The notes beneath the pieces were generated by a model, which searched no databases, had not been told where the DNA came from, and saw nothing but the letters and a program-made list of their open reading frames with translations. Shown one piece after another: positions 1-11,206 of a stretch of DNA of 64,000 bases. Numbering within the stretch: position 1 is the first letter of the stretch; every line of letters begins with the position of its first letter. The position numbers and the translations under genes were made by a program. This DNA comes from Isochrysis galbana (lineage: Eukaryota; Haptophyta; Isochrysidales; Isochrysidaceae), in NCBI GenBank assembly GCA_018136815.1, contig CM030942.1, positions 2,555,546 to 2,619,545 of the forward strand, read 5' to 3'.

Positions 1-445
1 GATCTACTCACGGGAGTTTTTTTTTCGTGTTTCAAGTGAATCTCAGAACTACGGTGGCGGCCGCCCCGGTCGGAGGGCTGCCGAGCCTGCCCGTCACCTC
101 GGAGGCCACACCAGTGAGTCTCATGCCGCGCTCAGGTGTGCGCCACCCCCACACACTTCTCAGGGATGCTGGAGTAGTTCCTCCTTGCACTTGGGTGGCC
201 CACATCCCACATCTTCGGGGGGCCTTGTTGGCGCGCCTGCACGCTCGCACTCGCACTGGGGAGAGGAGTTGGGCAGCCACATGCTCCACAACGCGATTTT
301 TGGAGGTGTACGGATCACGATGCACTTGCTCGCACATACATCACAAGCCAGCATGCATGAGTCGAACACCCCACCTGAGCTCTGACTCCAGCTATTCCAT
401 GCCGCACACACAGGTACCAAGAGGCCGCTCACGTCGACCACAGCG
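1..445 (+). mobile_element. Upstream part of LINE family C copy (no domain identified)
   Basis: This stretch leads into the LINE-derived frame that starts near 446 and probably belongs to the same element, cut by the window edge. Short open stretches exist on both strands, but none shows a recognisable domain, and no endonuclease or reverse transcriptase motif is visible here. It is assigned to the element only by adjacency. Confidence 0.35.
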
Positions 446-1357
446 TTGGAGGGCAACTGGAAGGTGGACAAGATCGTGGGCATGATTCGGCGTGCCGGCA
501 CCAACCACGTTGCGGTCCGTTGGGCTGATTTTGGGGCTGAGGGCGAACCTGGGAGGCAGAGGGTAACGTCTACCCCCCCGGCCTCCAAGATCTCGGATAA
601 AAAGCAACTAGACCAAATCACCGTGTCCGACATAACGAGAGAATACCTAAAGAGCGGCCCCAGCGCCCAACCCCAACCAGCCCGTGAAGCGTGGACTCGG
701 AAGCTAGCACTGACCCAAGACGAGTGGATGCACGTGGCAAAACTCTACACACACCCCATGCTAAAACACACGGATAAGCACCCCCACTTCAAGCACATCA
801 CCCACAGAAGGCTAGGCACACGAAACCGGTTCGCCACGGCAACCACCACGAGATGCAGACTTTGCGGTAAACACCGCGAAAATTCGACACACCTGGCCAG
901 ATGCCCTTCCACACAACAAATTTTCCTGACCTTAGAAGCTGTGACAGGCTACACGCCTGATAGAAACAGATCGACGGTCCAGAGACTCAAGGACAGACTG
1001 TTCGTATACCCGAACACCCCAACACCCGACAGCCTCAAAGCTTTCTACCTCATAGCATGGAGGTACATAATAGGTGACTTCTACAAAGCAGAATTTGACA
1101 ACTATACCTTCCACCACGTGCCGGTCATCGAAAAGACCCTGAGCAGATTCACAGTACTCGCCAGAGGCCTCATACCCCCGGAGAGACCCTCGGCCGCACG
1201 CACCAGAAAAGCCTCCCAGGGAAGAAAACCCAAGCTCAAGACCCCGCGAGAACTATGCGCCCCCGTCTTTACGATCAACGACAAAGGCACGCTAACGCTG
1301 GGCATGAACCTATCCGCGGTAACGCAAGCGCTCCGCATAATGGATAGACTCGCCTAA
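446..1357 (+). pseudogene. LINE family C ORF2 C-terminal fragment with zf-RVT zinc motif
   Basis: About 300 codons stay open to a stop at 1355-1357, but there is no ATG near the start (446 is TTG), so this is the end of a longer reading frame. The fragment has a CxxC...H...C cluster (CRLCGKHRENSTHLARC) typical of the zinc domain found downstream of reverse transcriptase in plant and protist LINEs (zf-RVT). It is followed by an AWRYIIGDFY block shared with the other LINE copies in the window. The last 70 residues (RFTVLARG ... GRKPKLK ... FTINDKGTL) recur at 40280-40499, in degraded form at 19345-19520, and on the reverse strand at 33480-33690. A stretch near residues 11-36 (WKVDKIVGMIRRAG...VRWADFG) loosely recalls a chromodomain, but that is weak. 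No RT or endonuclease domain is present. Confidence 0.75.
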
Positions 1358-1690
1358 CCGCGCACAGCACAAAGCCGCGCCCCACGTCTCACCCGCCTAT
1401 CCGCCCCCCGCCCTCAACACTCCCCGCGATTTAACCGCCCACCTCACGGACTCAACAAGGAAACATGGAAACCGATAGCCCGATGGCGCAGGAGGAAGGA
1501 GTGGACAACCTATCGGGGATCGGAACACACCGCCTGCTACAGGAAACCCCAAACACCCAGCCCCTAGGTAGTGCACAAGGGACGAGCCGCAAGGCAGGTG
1601 GTGGGGGAGATGAGAGTAGCGGGCGGGGCAGCACAATAAGGGTGCGTAGTCGCGCGCGCGGCGAGAATATTAAGAAGTTTTTTTTTCTGC
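1358..1690 (+). mobile_element. LINE family C 3' untranslated tail
   Basis: The segment after the LINE stop codon matches the tail of the 40056-41745 copy. Shared blocks include ACCGATAGCCCGATGGCGCAGGAGGA followed by CCTATCGGGGATCGGAACAC, then CCCCTAGGTAG and a terminal GAGAATATTAAGAAG plus an oligo-T run at about 1680-1687. The terminal AAGAAG(A/T)TTTT is common to all LINE families in the window and is the likely recognition end for target-primed reverse transcription (inferred). Confidence 0.65.
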
Positions 1691-2884
1691 CTCGGCCTCG
1701 CTCAGAGGGTCGCCTCTCATGGCCACCTCAGGGGGCTGGGGGCTGGGAGGGCTGGGAGAGGGGCTCCTACCGGCTCCGCTCGTCGAGTCTCTACTGGGTT
1801 GTCCCGAGTGCCGAGTGGGGAAACACATATATAATGCTCTTATCACCATAATCACGCGGCGACAGAGCGAGGTGACGGGTGCACGGGCGGGGGGGTGGAA
1901 CTCGTGGGAACGGGTGCAAACGGGGTGGGGCTACCCGAAGCGAAAACAAAACCGCAAAAAAATTTTGTCTGAGGCTCTTTTAAGGTGGTTCAGGAACTGC
2001 GACTGCTTTACGAAATTTCACAAGCGGGAGATCGCTCGATCAGTAATACTGGGAGGCCGTCACTATGAGTCTGCAGCCGACGCCCCCTTCTCTTTCAGGG
2101 AGGAGCCATGGTAGAGCCGAGGAGAGCAACGTCAGAGCTCGCGAGAGCCGAAAGGCGGACGCAGCTGGGAGCGGTGGCTGGGGCACCCCCTTTTTTTGTC
2201 ACAGTGAGCCAGCTATTACTCACCACGCTGCCTCCAAACGTAGCACAACCAACAACAAAGAGCAAGCCGCCTAGCAACATATGAGGGGGCGCCCCAAAGC
2301 AATAAACTAGCCAAAGGCCAAAGGGCGGCCCGGAGCGACGCCGCACAACCCGAGCGCCCCCAGGTAGCTAAGAGCACACGAGGGGAGCAGAGCGCCACAT
2401 GGCAGGTTGGGAGGGAGAAGATACGGAATTACAGCAGAGTTGACCAATACCACGCGCGAGGCGACACTATTTAAAAATTCTTACTGAGAGTCGACTAACA
2501 CATCACGTCTAAATAGCATGCGATATCAACGATTTCAAGCCCTGCCGTGTTCTACTCTCGTCCACGCTACCTAGCGTGAGCTCCACCTGTCAGCATCCGC
2601 TACAGCACCTTCGGTCCAAGCAGCCACAACAGCAACATACGCTGCATTGCAATTCCTCTGCAGCGGCAAATAGCCGAATGGAGAGTGAGAAGCCGTGCAC
2701 AGAGAGCAAGAGCAAAGCGTTGCACATGCCGTCTTAAAAGGCAATGAGTCCATGCGGTTCGAGTCTAGCAAAGTTTCGTCTAAGGGCGTGAAATGCAATG
2801 AAGCCATGCGATCCAAGCCATACACCTCATGCGATAGCATGCAATTTTGTCAGAGAAAGATAGCAATGGAGGCGCATCGTATGG
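1691..2884. other. Intergenic, nothing recognised
   Basis: Open frames here (for example 1719-2114 on plus) lack domain signatures and look like chance frames in GC-rich DNA. Around 2740-2840 the motif ATGCGATCCAAGCCA and close variants recur a few times without forming a regular tandem array. The stretch may hold the 3' flank of the fucose mutarotase gene. Confidence 0.4.
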
Positions 2885-3532
2885 TTACGGCTTCAAGTCC
2901 TTACCATCGGGACCAACAACCCCCTTTGTCAAAATATAGTTGGCATATGGACGGCGCTCAAGGGTCTGGACCACAGCATATGATTGCCGTGCTAGACGGT
3001 AGAAGCTGAAGCGCTCGATGGGTGTTACAATGATTCCGGGGCTTCGACTGGCAAAAATATTGCCGCAAGCGTCCATCACCTCACACCCTGCAGGCGGCAG
3101 AGTCATGCCCTCTTGCGGAGCCATTCGGCTTACTGCAGAGTCGACAAAGAAGTCAAGGGGGAGCACCTGAGACGAATGAATTTGGCAAGGTGAGACTCCA
3201 ATGCAAACAGATCTATTAAGAGGTCAGGAGTGACAGCACACCGATAGAATTGCGTCGAGCGCAGAGGGCAAGTCAGTGGTTAGAACAATATGGGCCTGAG
3301 GCAGAGAGCACAGTCAGCTTTCGTTCAGTGTGCACGGTGGACAGCCGAACAAGCGGCGTGGGAAGAAGCGCCTAACTTCGGTGTCCGAGACCAGGATGGA
3401 GGGAACGAGGACGGGTGGGTGAATTGATGTACGAAGGTTAGCGAGGGGTCCAGTGAAGCAGATGTGGATAATGTGGCGGGGTGGGGGTGTGTGCAATGGG
3501 TTGGGAAGGGTGGGTGGTGGGGTGGGTGTAGG

Positions 3533-3566
<34 letters not shown>

Positions 3567-3780
3567 GAAAGAGAGGAAGAGAGGGGTGGGTGGGTGGGTG
3601 GGAGAATCAGAGAGAGAGAGGGAGAGACATGTGTCCCACCTTGCTGGTCGTCTTGGTAGCGACCTCTGCTGCGGGGAAGTTGCAGTCACAGACGCACAGC
3701 TGATCACCGTGCCCCATGCTGCGAAGCGTGTGCAGCAGCTCGGCTGTGAGAAGCGGGTCGATTCCCTTGAGAAGACCCAT
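2885..3780 (-). CDS. L-fucose mutarotase (FucU/FUOM, RbsD/FucU fold), three exons
   Basis: The protein interconverts alpha and beta anomers of L-fucose for salvage. It is assembled from three minus-strand exons: 3780-3640, 3295-3242 and 3166-2885. All junctions are GT-AG and phase 0 (donors AAG|GTGGGA and TCG|GTGTGC; acceptors CTCAG|GCC and CTCAG|GTG). The 158-residue product matches the usual family length of about 140-155. Family landmarks run in order: MGLLKGIDPLLTAELL at the start, SMGHGD with the catalytic-type His, CDCNFPA with the Asp, LPSALDAILSVLPLD spanning exons 2 and 3, IERFSFY, and YANYILTKGV with the conserved Tyr and Asn. The 18-codon middle exon is needed to complete the fold. 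Intron 1 (344 nt) carries a 31-base homopolymer, G on plus and C on the coding strand. The start at 3780 is the first ATG before the conserved MGLLKGI block. The alternative of three chance exons is unlikely given the family match across the joins. Confidence 0.9.
3535..3565. repeat. Poly-G run, 31 bases, in intron 1 of the fucose mutarotase gene
   Basis: An uninterrupted run of G on the plus strand (C on the transcribed strand) within the first intron, flanked by GGTGGGTGGGTGGG-type sequence. Runs of this length are often mis-sized in assemblies. Confidence 0.9.
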
Positions 3781-3984
3781 CGATCCCGTCCGACTGACGG
3801 AGACGGAGAGAGAGGGAGAGGGGCGGGGGAAGGCGGGGAAGGGAAGAGAGAGGGAGGGATGGGAGGGAGGGAGGGAGACTAGATACGAATGTAAAATAGG
3901 AGAGAAGTGGAGAGAGACACCCACCTGGGAAATACCTCCTCGTCTTCTTTTGGGTGGGAAGGAAAAGCACATCTACTCTACAAT

Positions 3985-4041
3985 AGACGAGAAGAGAGAG
4001 GAGAGAGGAGAGAAGAGAGAGAGGGAGAGAGGGAGACAGAG

Positions 4042-4129
<88 letters not shown>

Positions 4130-4213
4130 GGAAGAGGAAGGATCCTGTGAAGAGAGCGTGAAAAAATAGGTGTTGTTGTGGAAGAGAGAAGGGGGGGGGG
4201 GGGGGGGGGGGGG
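3985..4213. repeat. (GA)n microsatellite and 23-base G run
   Basis: Near-perfect GA dinucleotides run from about 3995 to 4135, followed at 4191-4213 by an uninterrupted G run. The long Arg/Glu and Ser/Leu open frames over this region are products of the repeat, not genes. It lies between the divergent fucose mutarotase and membrane-protein genes and may include their 5' flanks. Confidence 0.9.
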
Positions 4214-4629
4214 ACCCCCACTGCGAGGAGAGAGAGAGAGAGCCGCTCTCTATCACCAGACAGTCGACCGACCACCAAAAGGAAAAAGGACTCTCCTAGG
4301 CGACGCGAAGACTCTAGTGATGGTCCTCATCAGCTCTCTATATATACATATCTGGTGATGATCATAATATCATAATAAAGGATCTATGTCAACATGCGTA
4401 TAAATACGCATATCTGTACTATGTGCGAGACACATCTTGCTAGCCACCACCACATCGCAGCTGTGGAGGGGAGAGAGTGAGTTCCTACTTACAAAAGGTC
4501 TCGCTTTCCGAAACTGGAGAGTCTCCATTTACATGAAGAAAGGGTCAATGAAGAGAAAAGACTCCCCGCTGTCCGCCCCCGCCCCCCCCCCCCTCCCCCC
4601 TCCCCTTCCTTGTCCCGCTACCCCAGCGG

Positions 4630-7011
4630 ATGGCGGTCGGCGGTCGGCATCTCCTTGCACCCCTCTTCTCTGGCTGGTTGGCTTACTGGCTGGCGCTGGG
4701 CGCGCTCCACGGTCTGTTTGCGCTCTGCTCAGTCGCTGGCCTCGGTCAGGACTGCCAGCTCGCCACCGCGCGCGACTGGATCGACTATGAGAGCTCGTGC
4801 AAGCAGATGATGCCATCCGAACCGTCGCCCTTCTCCTCTGCCTTCTCGGCGTTGTCCGCGGCCTTTTGGGCGCACTCGGGCGTTCTCTCAGCATCACTAA
4901 GAATCCATGGAAACTACGTGGCGGAGGGAGCCGTCTCCACCGCGCTGGGTCTCGTTCAGGAACACGTTTGCGGAGAGCGCTGCCCGGCAGAGAGCGAGAG
5001 GCGGAAGGAGCAACCGTCGGCGGTGGAGATGGCGTGCGGCGCGCTGCAGTGCACAGAGTGCACCGAGCTAGCAGGGCTGGTGATGTCTCAGGGTTGCGCG
5101 GTGGTGCAGAGGCTTGAGGTGCTGCGCATGTCAATGCCCTCGCTCTTGCAGCACATGCGCGTGCCTCCCGTGGAGCACTGGAGGCCCGGCGGCGAGGCGT
5201 TGAGGGAGCCGACGGCCGCCAGCAGTCTCGCCGCATTCAGCCTTGCCGCCGCCACGCTTGTGGCGCCGCACATTATACTACTTGGAGTGGGCGGCGTGTT
5301 GTGCGCGCAGCGCACAAAGGCGCAGTACCGCCGCCGCGTCCTCGCCCTGCTCCGCTGGGCAGCGCGTGCCACTCTGGCGCCCGTCATCACGGCAATCGCG
5401 CTGGCTGGGCTCCTTGAGTTCTCGGTGGCAATGCGGATCGAGGAGCTGCTCCACAACGCCAATGCGTCTGCGCTCTCGCTCTGCGAATCGATGCTGTGCC
5501 ATGAGTGGGGGGGCGGAAAAGGCTCGATGCTTCCGCCGGGCGTCAACTGCTCCACCTTCTGTGCTAACGTGCGCGGCGAGATTCCTAGGACGCGGCCGTC
5601 CTCCCGTCCCGAGCTGCTCGAGCTTCCGGTCGGAAACGTCGCAGTTGGCTTCCGGATGGTGGGCTCTATCGCTACGGACGGCTTCTGCATATCGCTTCTT
5701 GCAACCATCCTGCTCATTACCCTCGCCGACGGCCGCCTTGCCTCGGTGCGTCCGCGCACGGCTATGGATGCGGCCGAACCATTGAACCTCGACGCGCCCA
5801 ATCGGCTTGAGGTGACGTCCCATTCGCGCCGTAGTTCGGCAGGCACCTCGGATGTGCTCGAGACCGGTGCAGCACCGGCTCTACTAAGCACCCCGACGTC
5901 GGTCAACTCGCTGCCTACTGGAGTGACCGCGAGCGCCCCACCTCTCAATGGCACACAAATCGCGCCGATCATCACGCAAGCGGCGTCGTCGAGTGCGAGC
6001 GATTCGGCCAGAGACTTCAGTGCAGACGTGGCGCACGACTGGCCTCCGGCAGTGCCTATGCTTACTGCGGCAAGTTCATCGGTCGCGCTGCTTACTGCCG
6101 AGTCCCACGGCAACTATGGAGATACTTCAATTCGCACATCTGCTGTGGCGGTGATGCGCACGGACACTGCGGTCTCATCATGGGACGCACGGAGCTTGCT
6201 CCGCGACACGTCGCGCTGCGGTGGGGTTGGGCGAAGCACATGCTTGCTTTGGAGGCGCGTGCTCGATGTGGCCGCGCTCCCTCCCAGTCGATTCAGCCAT
6301 GCGCTCCATGGCATTCTCAGCCTCGTGCAGCTCATTGTGGTCCCCGTCGTATTTCTAGGACCCTCGCTCCGAAGGTACGCGCTGGGCTCGGCGCCCGACG
6401 CCCTGCGCCTAGTTGGTGTCGATTGGGACGGAGACTACGCGCTCGCCGACCTGGTCTACACCTATGCGCTCTCTGACGACACCACGCTACCGAGCCTCCT
6501 CGTCGCCGGCGCAGCGCTCCTATTTCTTCTTCTCGCACCCGTGGGCATCCCCCTTGTGCACCTGAGCCTCCTGTTTCGGCCGCCGACTCCCGCCATCAGC
6601 CGCCGGTTGCTTAACCTGTCGCAATTGCTCGCCAGTCTGAGCGCGCTCGAGGTGGTCCTCGCGATGCTCATTCTGCTACCCCCAAGCGCAGGACCCATTT
6701 CGGCGTCAGTGGTTAACCGACACAACCTCCCGCTTTGCCTATTGACGGCGGAGACCCCGAACGACGTGTGCTTCGAAGTGCACGTTTCGTGGGCCTTTTG
6801 GCATATGCCGTGGACCGTCATTGCGGTATTGGGTTCGTGGATCTCATACGTCACATGGAGCTACCTCGAGCGCTCACTTAAGGCCCCGGAAGGGCCGTCT
6901 GGAGTGGCACGAAGCGCGACAAGGCTGACACCGCTGGTCGCTCACGGCAAAGTGAGCTGGGCCAGCATTGCAGCGCCAGCTCACGCTCTAGTTGGTCGAG
7001 CGGGCGCTTGA
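4630..7011 (+). CDS. Predicted multi-pass membrane protein, family not recognised
   Basis: A 793-codon intronless frame starts with ATG at 4630. The first 45 residues are hydrophobic (LFSGWLAYWLALGALHGLFAL) and look like a signal anchor or signal peptide. Further hydrophobic segments lie near residues 205-235, 250-275, 350-370, 570-590, 635-660, 680-705 and 750-770, giving about seven or eight helices. A Cys-rich luminal or extracellular segment lies near residues 120-165 (CGERC, CGALQCTECTEL). A polar Ser/Thr/Ala-rich loop of about 190 residues separates the two helix groups. I see no transporter signature or catalytic motif. Length, absence of stops and sensible helix spacing support a real gene; its function is unknown. 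An upstream exon cannot be excluded, since a C-rich tract just before the ATG could be a splice acceptor region. Confidence 0.75.
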   Translation: MAVGGRHLLAPLFSGWLAYWLALGALHGLFALCSVAGLGQDCQLATARDWIDYESSCKQMMPSEPSPFSSAFSALSAAFWAHSGVLSASLRIHGNYVAEGAVSTALGLVQEHVCGERCPAESERRKEQPSAVEMACGALQCTECTELAGLVMSQGCAVVQRLEVLRMSMPSLLQHMRVPPVEHWRPGGEALREPTAASSLAAFSLAAATLVAPHIILLGVGGVLCAQRTKAQYRRRVLALLRWAARATLAPVITAIALAGLLEFSVAMRIEELLHNANASALSLCESMLCHEWGGGKGSMLPPGVNCSTFCANVRGEIPRTRPSSRPELLELPVGNVAVGFRMVGSIATDGFCISLLATILLITLADGRLASVRPRTAMDAAEPLNLDAPNRLEVTSHSRRSSAGTSDVLETGAAPALLSTPTSVNSLPTGVTASAPPLNGTQIAPIITQAASSSASDSARDFSADVAHDWPPAVPMLTAASSSVALLTAESHGNYGDTSIRTSAVAVMRTDTAVSSWDARSLLRDTSRCGGVGRSTCLLWRRVLDVAALPPSRFSHALHGILSLVQLIVVPVVFLGPSLRRYALGSAPDALRLVGVDWDGDYALADLVYTYALSDDTTLPSLLVAGAALLFLLLAPVGIPLVHLSLLFRPPTPAISRRLLNLSQLLASLSALEVVLAMLILLPPSAGPISASVVNRHNLPLCLLTAETPNDVCFEVHVSWAFWHMPWTVIAVLGSWISYVTWSYLERSLKAPEGPSGVARSATRLTPLVAHGKVSWASIAAPAHALVGRAGA

Positions 7012-9344
7012 CGGGAACGGCACAGCGCGGCATGCGAACAGTGAGCGCAGCATTACTCAGCCCAGGCTGCAATTCGCGTTCCTCGGCCCAGCGCTGCGGT
7101 CAGCCAGAGTTCGTCACCTTGCAGATGTCCACTTCAATGCGGAGCCGTGACACCAAGCGCGCATGTAGCGCGTGCGCTTCATGGAGCGCCGGTGTCGATG
7201 CTGATGTTGTGCGGCCTTAAGCGTGTTCTCGAGGTTTCTTGTTTTGTTCTTTTCACTTTTTGCAAGGGAGTGTCCACTGCTTCGTCTTGCTCGCGCCGTG
7301 CCGGCGGATGCCAGCTCCCACCGCTGCAACACGAAAGTTATCGTTGCTCATCACGCGGTGTTGTGCATGCTAGCTTTACTCGGAGTGATTTCTGACCTTA
7401 TCAGAGGTATAGCGGCGGCGACATAATCTCGATCTGAACTTTACTTTCCAGTCTGCTCAAATTTCGAATTTGGGTTGTTCTCGCCGTGCTCGTAGCTTCG
7501 GACCCAAGCTCGCCTCTCTTACGCGCGCGTTCGCGCCCTACCTCCACGTCCGCTTGGCCCCTTACCTCATGTCATCAACCATCAAGCGACTACCCCCTGG
7601 CACTACTTGGGGGAAGGGGCGACGGAAGTAGTGTGACCGGGTGGCGCACGCACATCCCGATACTGCTACTTCAATATCTTCCTTCTTGTGTCACCCAACG
7701 GGCAACGATCTAAGGCGCTTTTCCGTCGCCAATCGCCAACCTATCTTCCATGCGAACAGACCGCGGGACTAAGCCCGATTTCTCGGTGGGGCGCGGAGCT
7801 ATCGCTCTCGCCAGCCCCATCCCGTTCCTCCATCTCTCGCCTCAAATATCTTCAGCAACAGAATGGGTCATGGAGTGCGCACCGCTCCCTTGCCTCTCCC
7901 GCCGCCCAAGCCGCCACATGTCGCATCCGCGATCGATCCTTTTGTGTTTATCTATCCTTATACCTCAATCTCTTTACTCGTGGGCTGTGTGGCTCGAGAA
8001 TCGTCCTGCTAGCGCGCCCTCCCTTCCTCCTTAGCCTGTCTCGTCTGCTTAGCACCTCGCCTAGCCCGTCTCCTTGCTCGTAACTAATAATCAACTACAT
8101 TTCTAAGCCCAACGGCCCACATTTACTTTCAAAACCGAAGCGAGAAAATCGCAGTTTATAAAACTCCACCACATTAACATGGGATGTGACCATATTAGCA
8201 ACACATCAAATTGCTTCTCCGGGTCTCACAACACTTGAATTCCATTCGACCTACGTGTGGAAGTAGGTGCCTGTTGCCGCTGGTCAGGAGGCTCAGACGA
8301 AAATTGAAGCGGAGTGCAGAGGCGGCAACACAAGGAAGGAGGAGGAGAGGCAAGGTGAAGCGAGAGGAGAAGAACACGAAGCCAACGTGCGGGGACCAAC
8401 GAAGGTGGCCGCTGTGGGGGTTCCACGGGAGGTGGTACGGCGTGCTGCAAGTGCGGTGGTGCTATATGTGGCAAAGGTGGCAGTGGGGTGACGCGGGTGG
8501 CGGTGCGGTGTGTGACGAGGGCGGCGGGAGCGAGCGCGGGAGGCGGCGGCTTCCGAGAGCGGGGTAGGGGAGGAATCAATGAGGCGGCGTGCGGGCAAGA
8601 CCGCGGGAGGAGAAGGTGGAGAGGACTGTAGGAGCAGTATGTGAGGAGTTAGCGGAAGGGGAAGAGAGGAGGCGAGGAACAATGGTGAACGTAGAGGCGG
8701 CACGAAGAGAGAGGAGGCGAGGGAAGCTGGGTGATGAGGGGGCGAGGCGAAGAAAGAGCGGAGGAAACCCGCGGTCGACAAACGCTCCAGCGACCGCCGG
8801 AATGTTGCGGAAGCCGCTTCAATGTGGCGGGTGGCGGCGCTGGCGCTGGAGCACTCGCTTTCTTGCGCTTCGAACGCGCGCCCTGCTGCGCGGCCCTGGG
8901 TGGATGAGGGGTAGAGGAAACTAGGTCTGGCGGTCCATGCCGGCGAGGGGGATGGGGGGGGAGATTGTCGCTGCGGAGAGGCAGCATGAGGACGGACACA
9001 GCAGAGAACCAGGCGCGGGGGAGGGGGGGGGGGGGGGGAGGCCGAAAGCGCGGGAAACCTTCTTCATCCCCTTCCCTCAGCGCCGCCGCAGCACTCCTTC
9101 CTCTCTCTCGCAGCTCTCTCGCTCTCCCTCTGACCTCCCTTCCTCCTTCTCTCCCTACTCTCTGTCCCATTCCGTCTGCTCCTCCGATCCTCTCGTCCCC
9201 CGTCTCCCTCCTGGCTCACCCCTCTCTTCCTCTCGCACAACCAAGTCTGCAGCCTGCCCTGCGCCATCCTCTGCATTTCCTCCAGAGTCTCGTTGTGCGC
9301 CAAGTGAGCACTGTGACTCCCTTCTGTTCTCTTCAAAGGAGCGC
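7012..9344. other. Intergenic, no gene recognised; purine-rich segment 8330-8930
   Basis: Between 7012 and 8200 I see no domain-bearing frame. From about 8330 to 8930 the plus strand is rich in GGAGG/GGCGG, which keeps Arg/Gly frames open on plus and Pro/Ser frames open on minus. These look compositional. From 9060 to 9300 the plus strand is pyrimidine-rich (CTCCCTC...TCTCTC), resembling a long polypyrimidine tract ahead of the possible gene at 9345. Confidence 0.4.
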
Positions 9345-10166
9345 ATGATATGCGTTGCGTGGCCGGTCAGTACAGCACGGCATTTTTCTGATCACGAACG
9401 AAAGCTTAAGATGAGCCAGTCACACTGGGATGGAGCTCGTGATGGAGCTCAGCATACCTATCCAGTACACGGACTGCTGCCGCCCGAGTGCAATACAGGG
9501 GTGACGATGTCAAATTGCTCAACGGCTGAGCTGTGTCGCGATGGACAGGGAGGTAAAGCCAGGTATCTTTCAGGTTGGTCGGCCATGCTGGCCGATTTGG
9601 AATCGGACTGGCTCTTTGACCCTTCGACATTGGTTGAGCAGGGGAAAGCGAACGCTGATGAGCGTGAAAGTCGAGGTGAGAATGCGATGGCCGAAACGAC
9701 TCGAGAGCCGTCATCATCGAGGTGGTGGGCCTGTTTCTGGAGCTCTGCTTTGTCAATGGCATCTACTTTTCGCGACTCTCTGGCACTGGATGCTCGAGAG
9801 TGCAGCACATCTCAAAAGAATGTGTCTTCCGTGTCAAAGCTCAGTGAAAGCCCTTCTCAGACAAGTGCCACTCATGATGCAATGGCCGCCAGGATTCTGC
9901 CTCAACAAGTACCAGTCCAGCATCTTCAATCGCCTGACGTCATCCAACTGCGCCGACCGCGACGCTTCTGCGTATGGAGCCGCGAAGATGCAATGAAGAA
10001 GAAGACTCCCATCAACCGGTTGCAACCTTTGGACCCCTTGGAGCGTGAACAAGTTATCCGTCAAGCCAACATGCTCTCAATGAACGTGGACCAGCCTGCG
10101 TCTAAGGCCTCTACAACTCATGGCCGTCTGGGTCACGGCGCCAAAAGACGGCTTGCTTTCACTTGA
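9345..10166 (+). CDS. Hypothetical Ser-rich protein or terminal exon
   Basis: The frame is open upstream to 8937, but its first 135 codons are translated from a pyrimidine-rich tract and are probably intron or untranslated sequence. ATGs at 9345 and 9411 are the plausible starts, or the segment is a last exon preceded by an unseen one. The remaining 270 residues have balanced composition, with polar Ser/Thr/Gln-rich stretches, basic clusters (VIQLRRPRRFCVWSREDAMKKK) and a basic C terminus (GRLGHGAKRRLAFT). No membrane segment or domain is recognised. The coding call rests on open length and unbiased composition only. Confidence 0.35.
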   Translation: MICVAWPVSTARHFSDHERKLKMSQSHWDGARDGAQHTYPVHGLLPPECNTGVTMSNCSTAELCRDGQGGKARYLSGWSAMLADLESDWLFDPSTLVEQGKANADERESRGENAMAETTREPSSSRWWACFWSSALSMASTFRDSLALDARECSTSQKNVSSVSKLSESPSQTSATHDAMAARILPQQVPVQHLQSPDVIQLRRPRRFCVWSREDAMKKKTPINRLQPLDPLEREQVIRQANMLSMNVDQPASKASTTHGRLGHGAKRRLAFT

Positions 10167-11206
10167 GCTCAGAGTTATCGGGGTGGCGTCTAAGCTCGCT
10201 ACATGCTAGGGCTCGCCATGGGCCGATGGTCTGACAGTTTTCGAATGCTCATTGATGGATAGAGGAATGCAACGATCTCCAACAACAAAGACTTCGAATA
10301 CGTTACAAACCGAAAGCATTTTCACGCGAATGGGCGTGTCGTGTATCTCCTGCGCAAGCCTTGACAAGACCCATGAGCATGTACTAGCCATATGGCAGGC
10401 CAATGGGCAATCGATCTCATGTCTTTTGCTTACTGTGCTCTTTGCTATTTGCGGCTCTCAAATGCGCAAGTTGAGGTGGCGCAGCCCAGGAAGCACAGGA
10501 AGGCTACCTCTTGGAGAAGGGGGCGGTGCGGCGGTGCCTCGGAAGTGGCTCACGTGCGCGAGGCGGGGGGAAGGCATTGGAGAGGCCGTCGAGTTGGCCC
10601 AGCACTAAGCTTGGCCTGCCACACAAAGCGCGAGCGCAAGAGAGCAGAGGCCCTTGGCCCTCGGTGGCTTTTTGAGTGCGGCACGCGAGGAGTTGGCTCA
10701 GGCGGATCAATATTAACTGCAGTCATTGGAGGCAAGCCATCTACGTTAAAGGTGCCCTTGCACGCATCTACCATGGTCCTTTCCTCCTTGCAACTCCCTT
10801 GTTGGATTATCATCTAAAAATAGCATTTATTATGATATTTCAACCCATTCGTCGGTAGCTTAGCTGGTATAGGGCAGTGTAATTTTCGTGCTCCTCGAAC
10901 TGAACTCCATAATAATCTAGCTGAGCATTAGTACCACTACTCTCACTAGCCCGGTACTAACACGACAGCCCTCAGCGCACCTGCCCGTACACCTTGGCGC
11001 GTGCTGTTGACACAGATACATACACCTATGCACCCCTCCAAATCTCCCCCCTCGCATGCCCCCGGCTCCCATTCTAACTCCCCACAAGTTAAAATGAGGG
11101 AAAACCCGTTGAGGCGGACCGACCTACGTCGGGCGACTCTCCGGGAAAAAGCACCGGGGGGGGGGGGAGGGGGAGGAACCTCTCGTCAAACAAAGAAGAA
11201 TAAATA
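10167..11206. other. Intergenic; Pol III A-box-like motif at 10857
   Basis: No gene is recognised. At 10857-10869 the motif TAGCTTAGCTGGT fits a tRNA/SINE A box, but no convincing B box or cloverleaf follows, so a tRNA is not called. Short AT-richer sequence surrounds it. Confidence 0.3.

Noticed and set aside
1465..1851. Small plus frame beginning METDSPMAQEE
   Set aside because: It lies in the LINE family C untranslated tail and its counterpart at 40604 has lost the ATG, so conservation reflects the repeat.
3716..4256. Long Arg/Glu (plus) and Ser/Leu (minus) frames
   Set aside because: They are translations of the (GA)n tract and have no non-repeat content, apart from the fucose mutarotase exon on minus, which is annotated separately.
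8226..8781. Pro/Ser-rich minus frames and Arg-rich plus frames
   Set aside because: Strong purine bias on one strand keeps several frames open at once; no motif or splice context favours one.
10851..10920. Possible tRNA gene from an A-box match
   Set aside because: No B box or closing acceptor stem in the following 60 bases.
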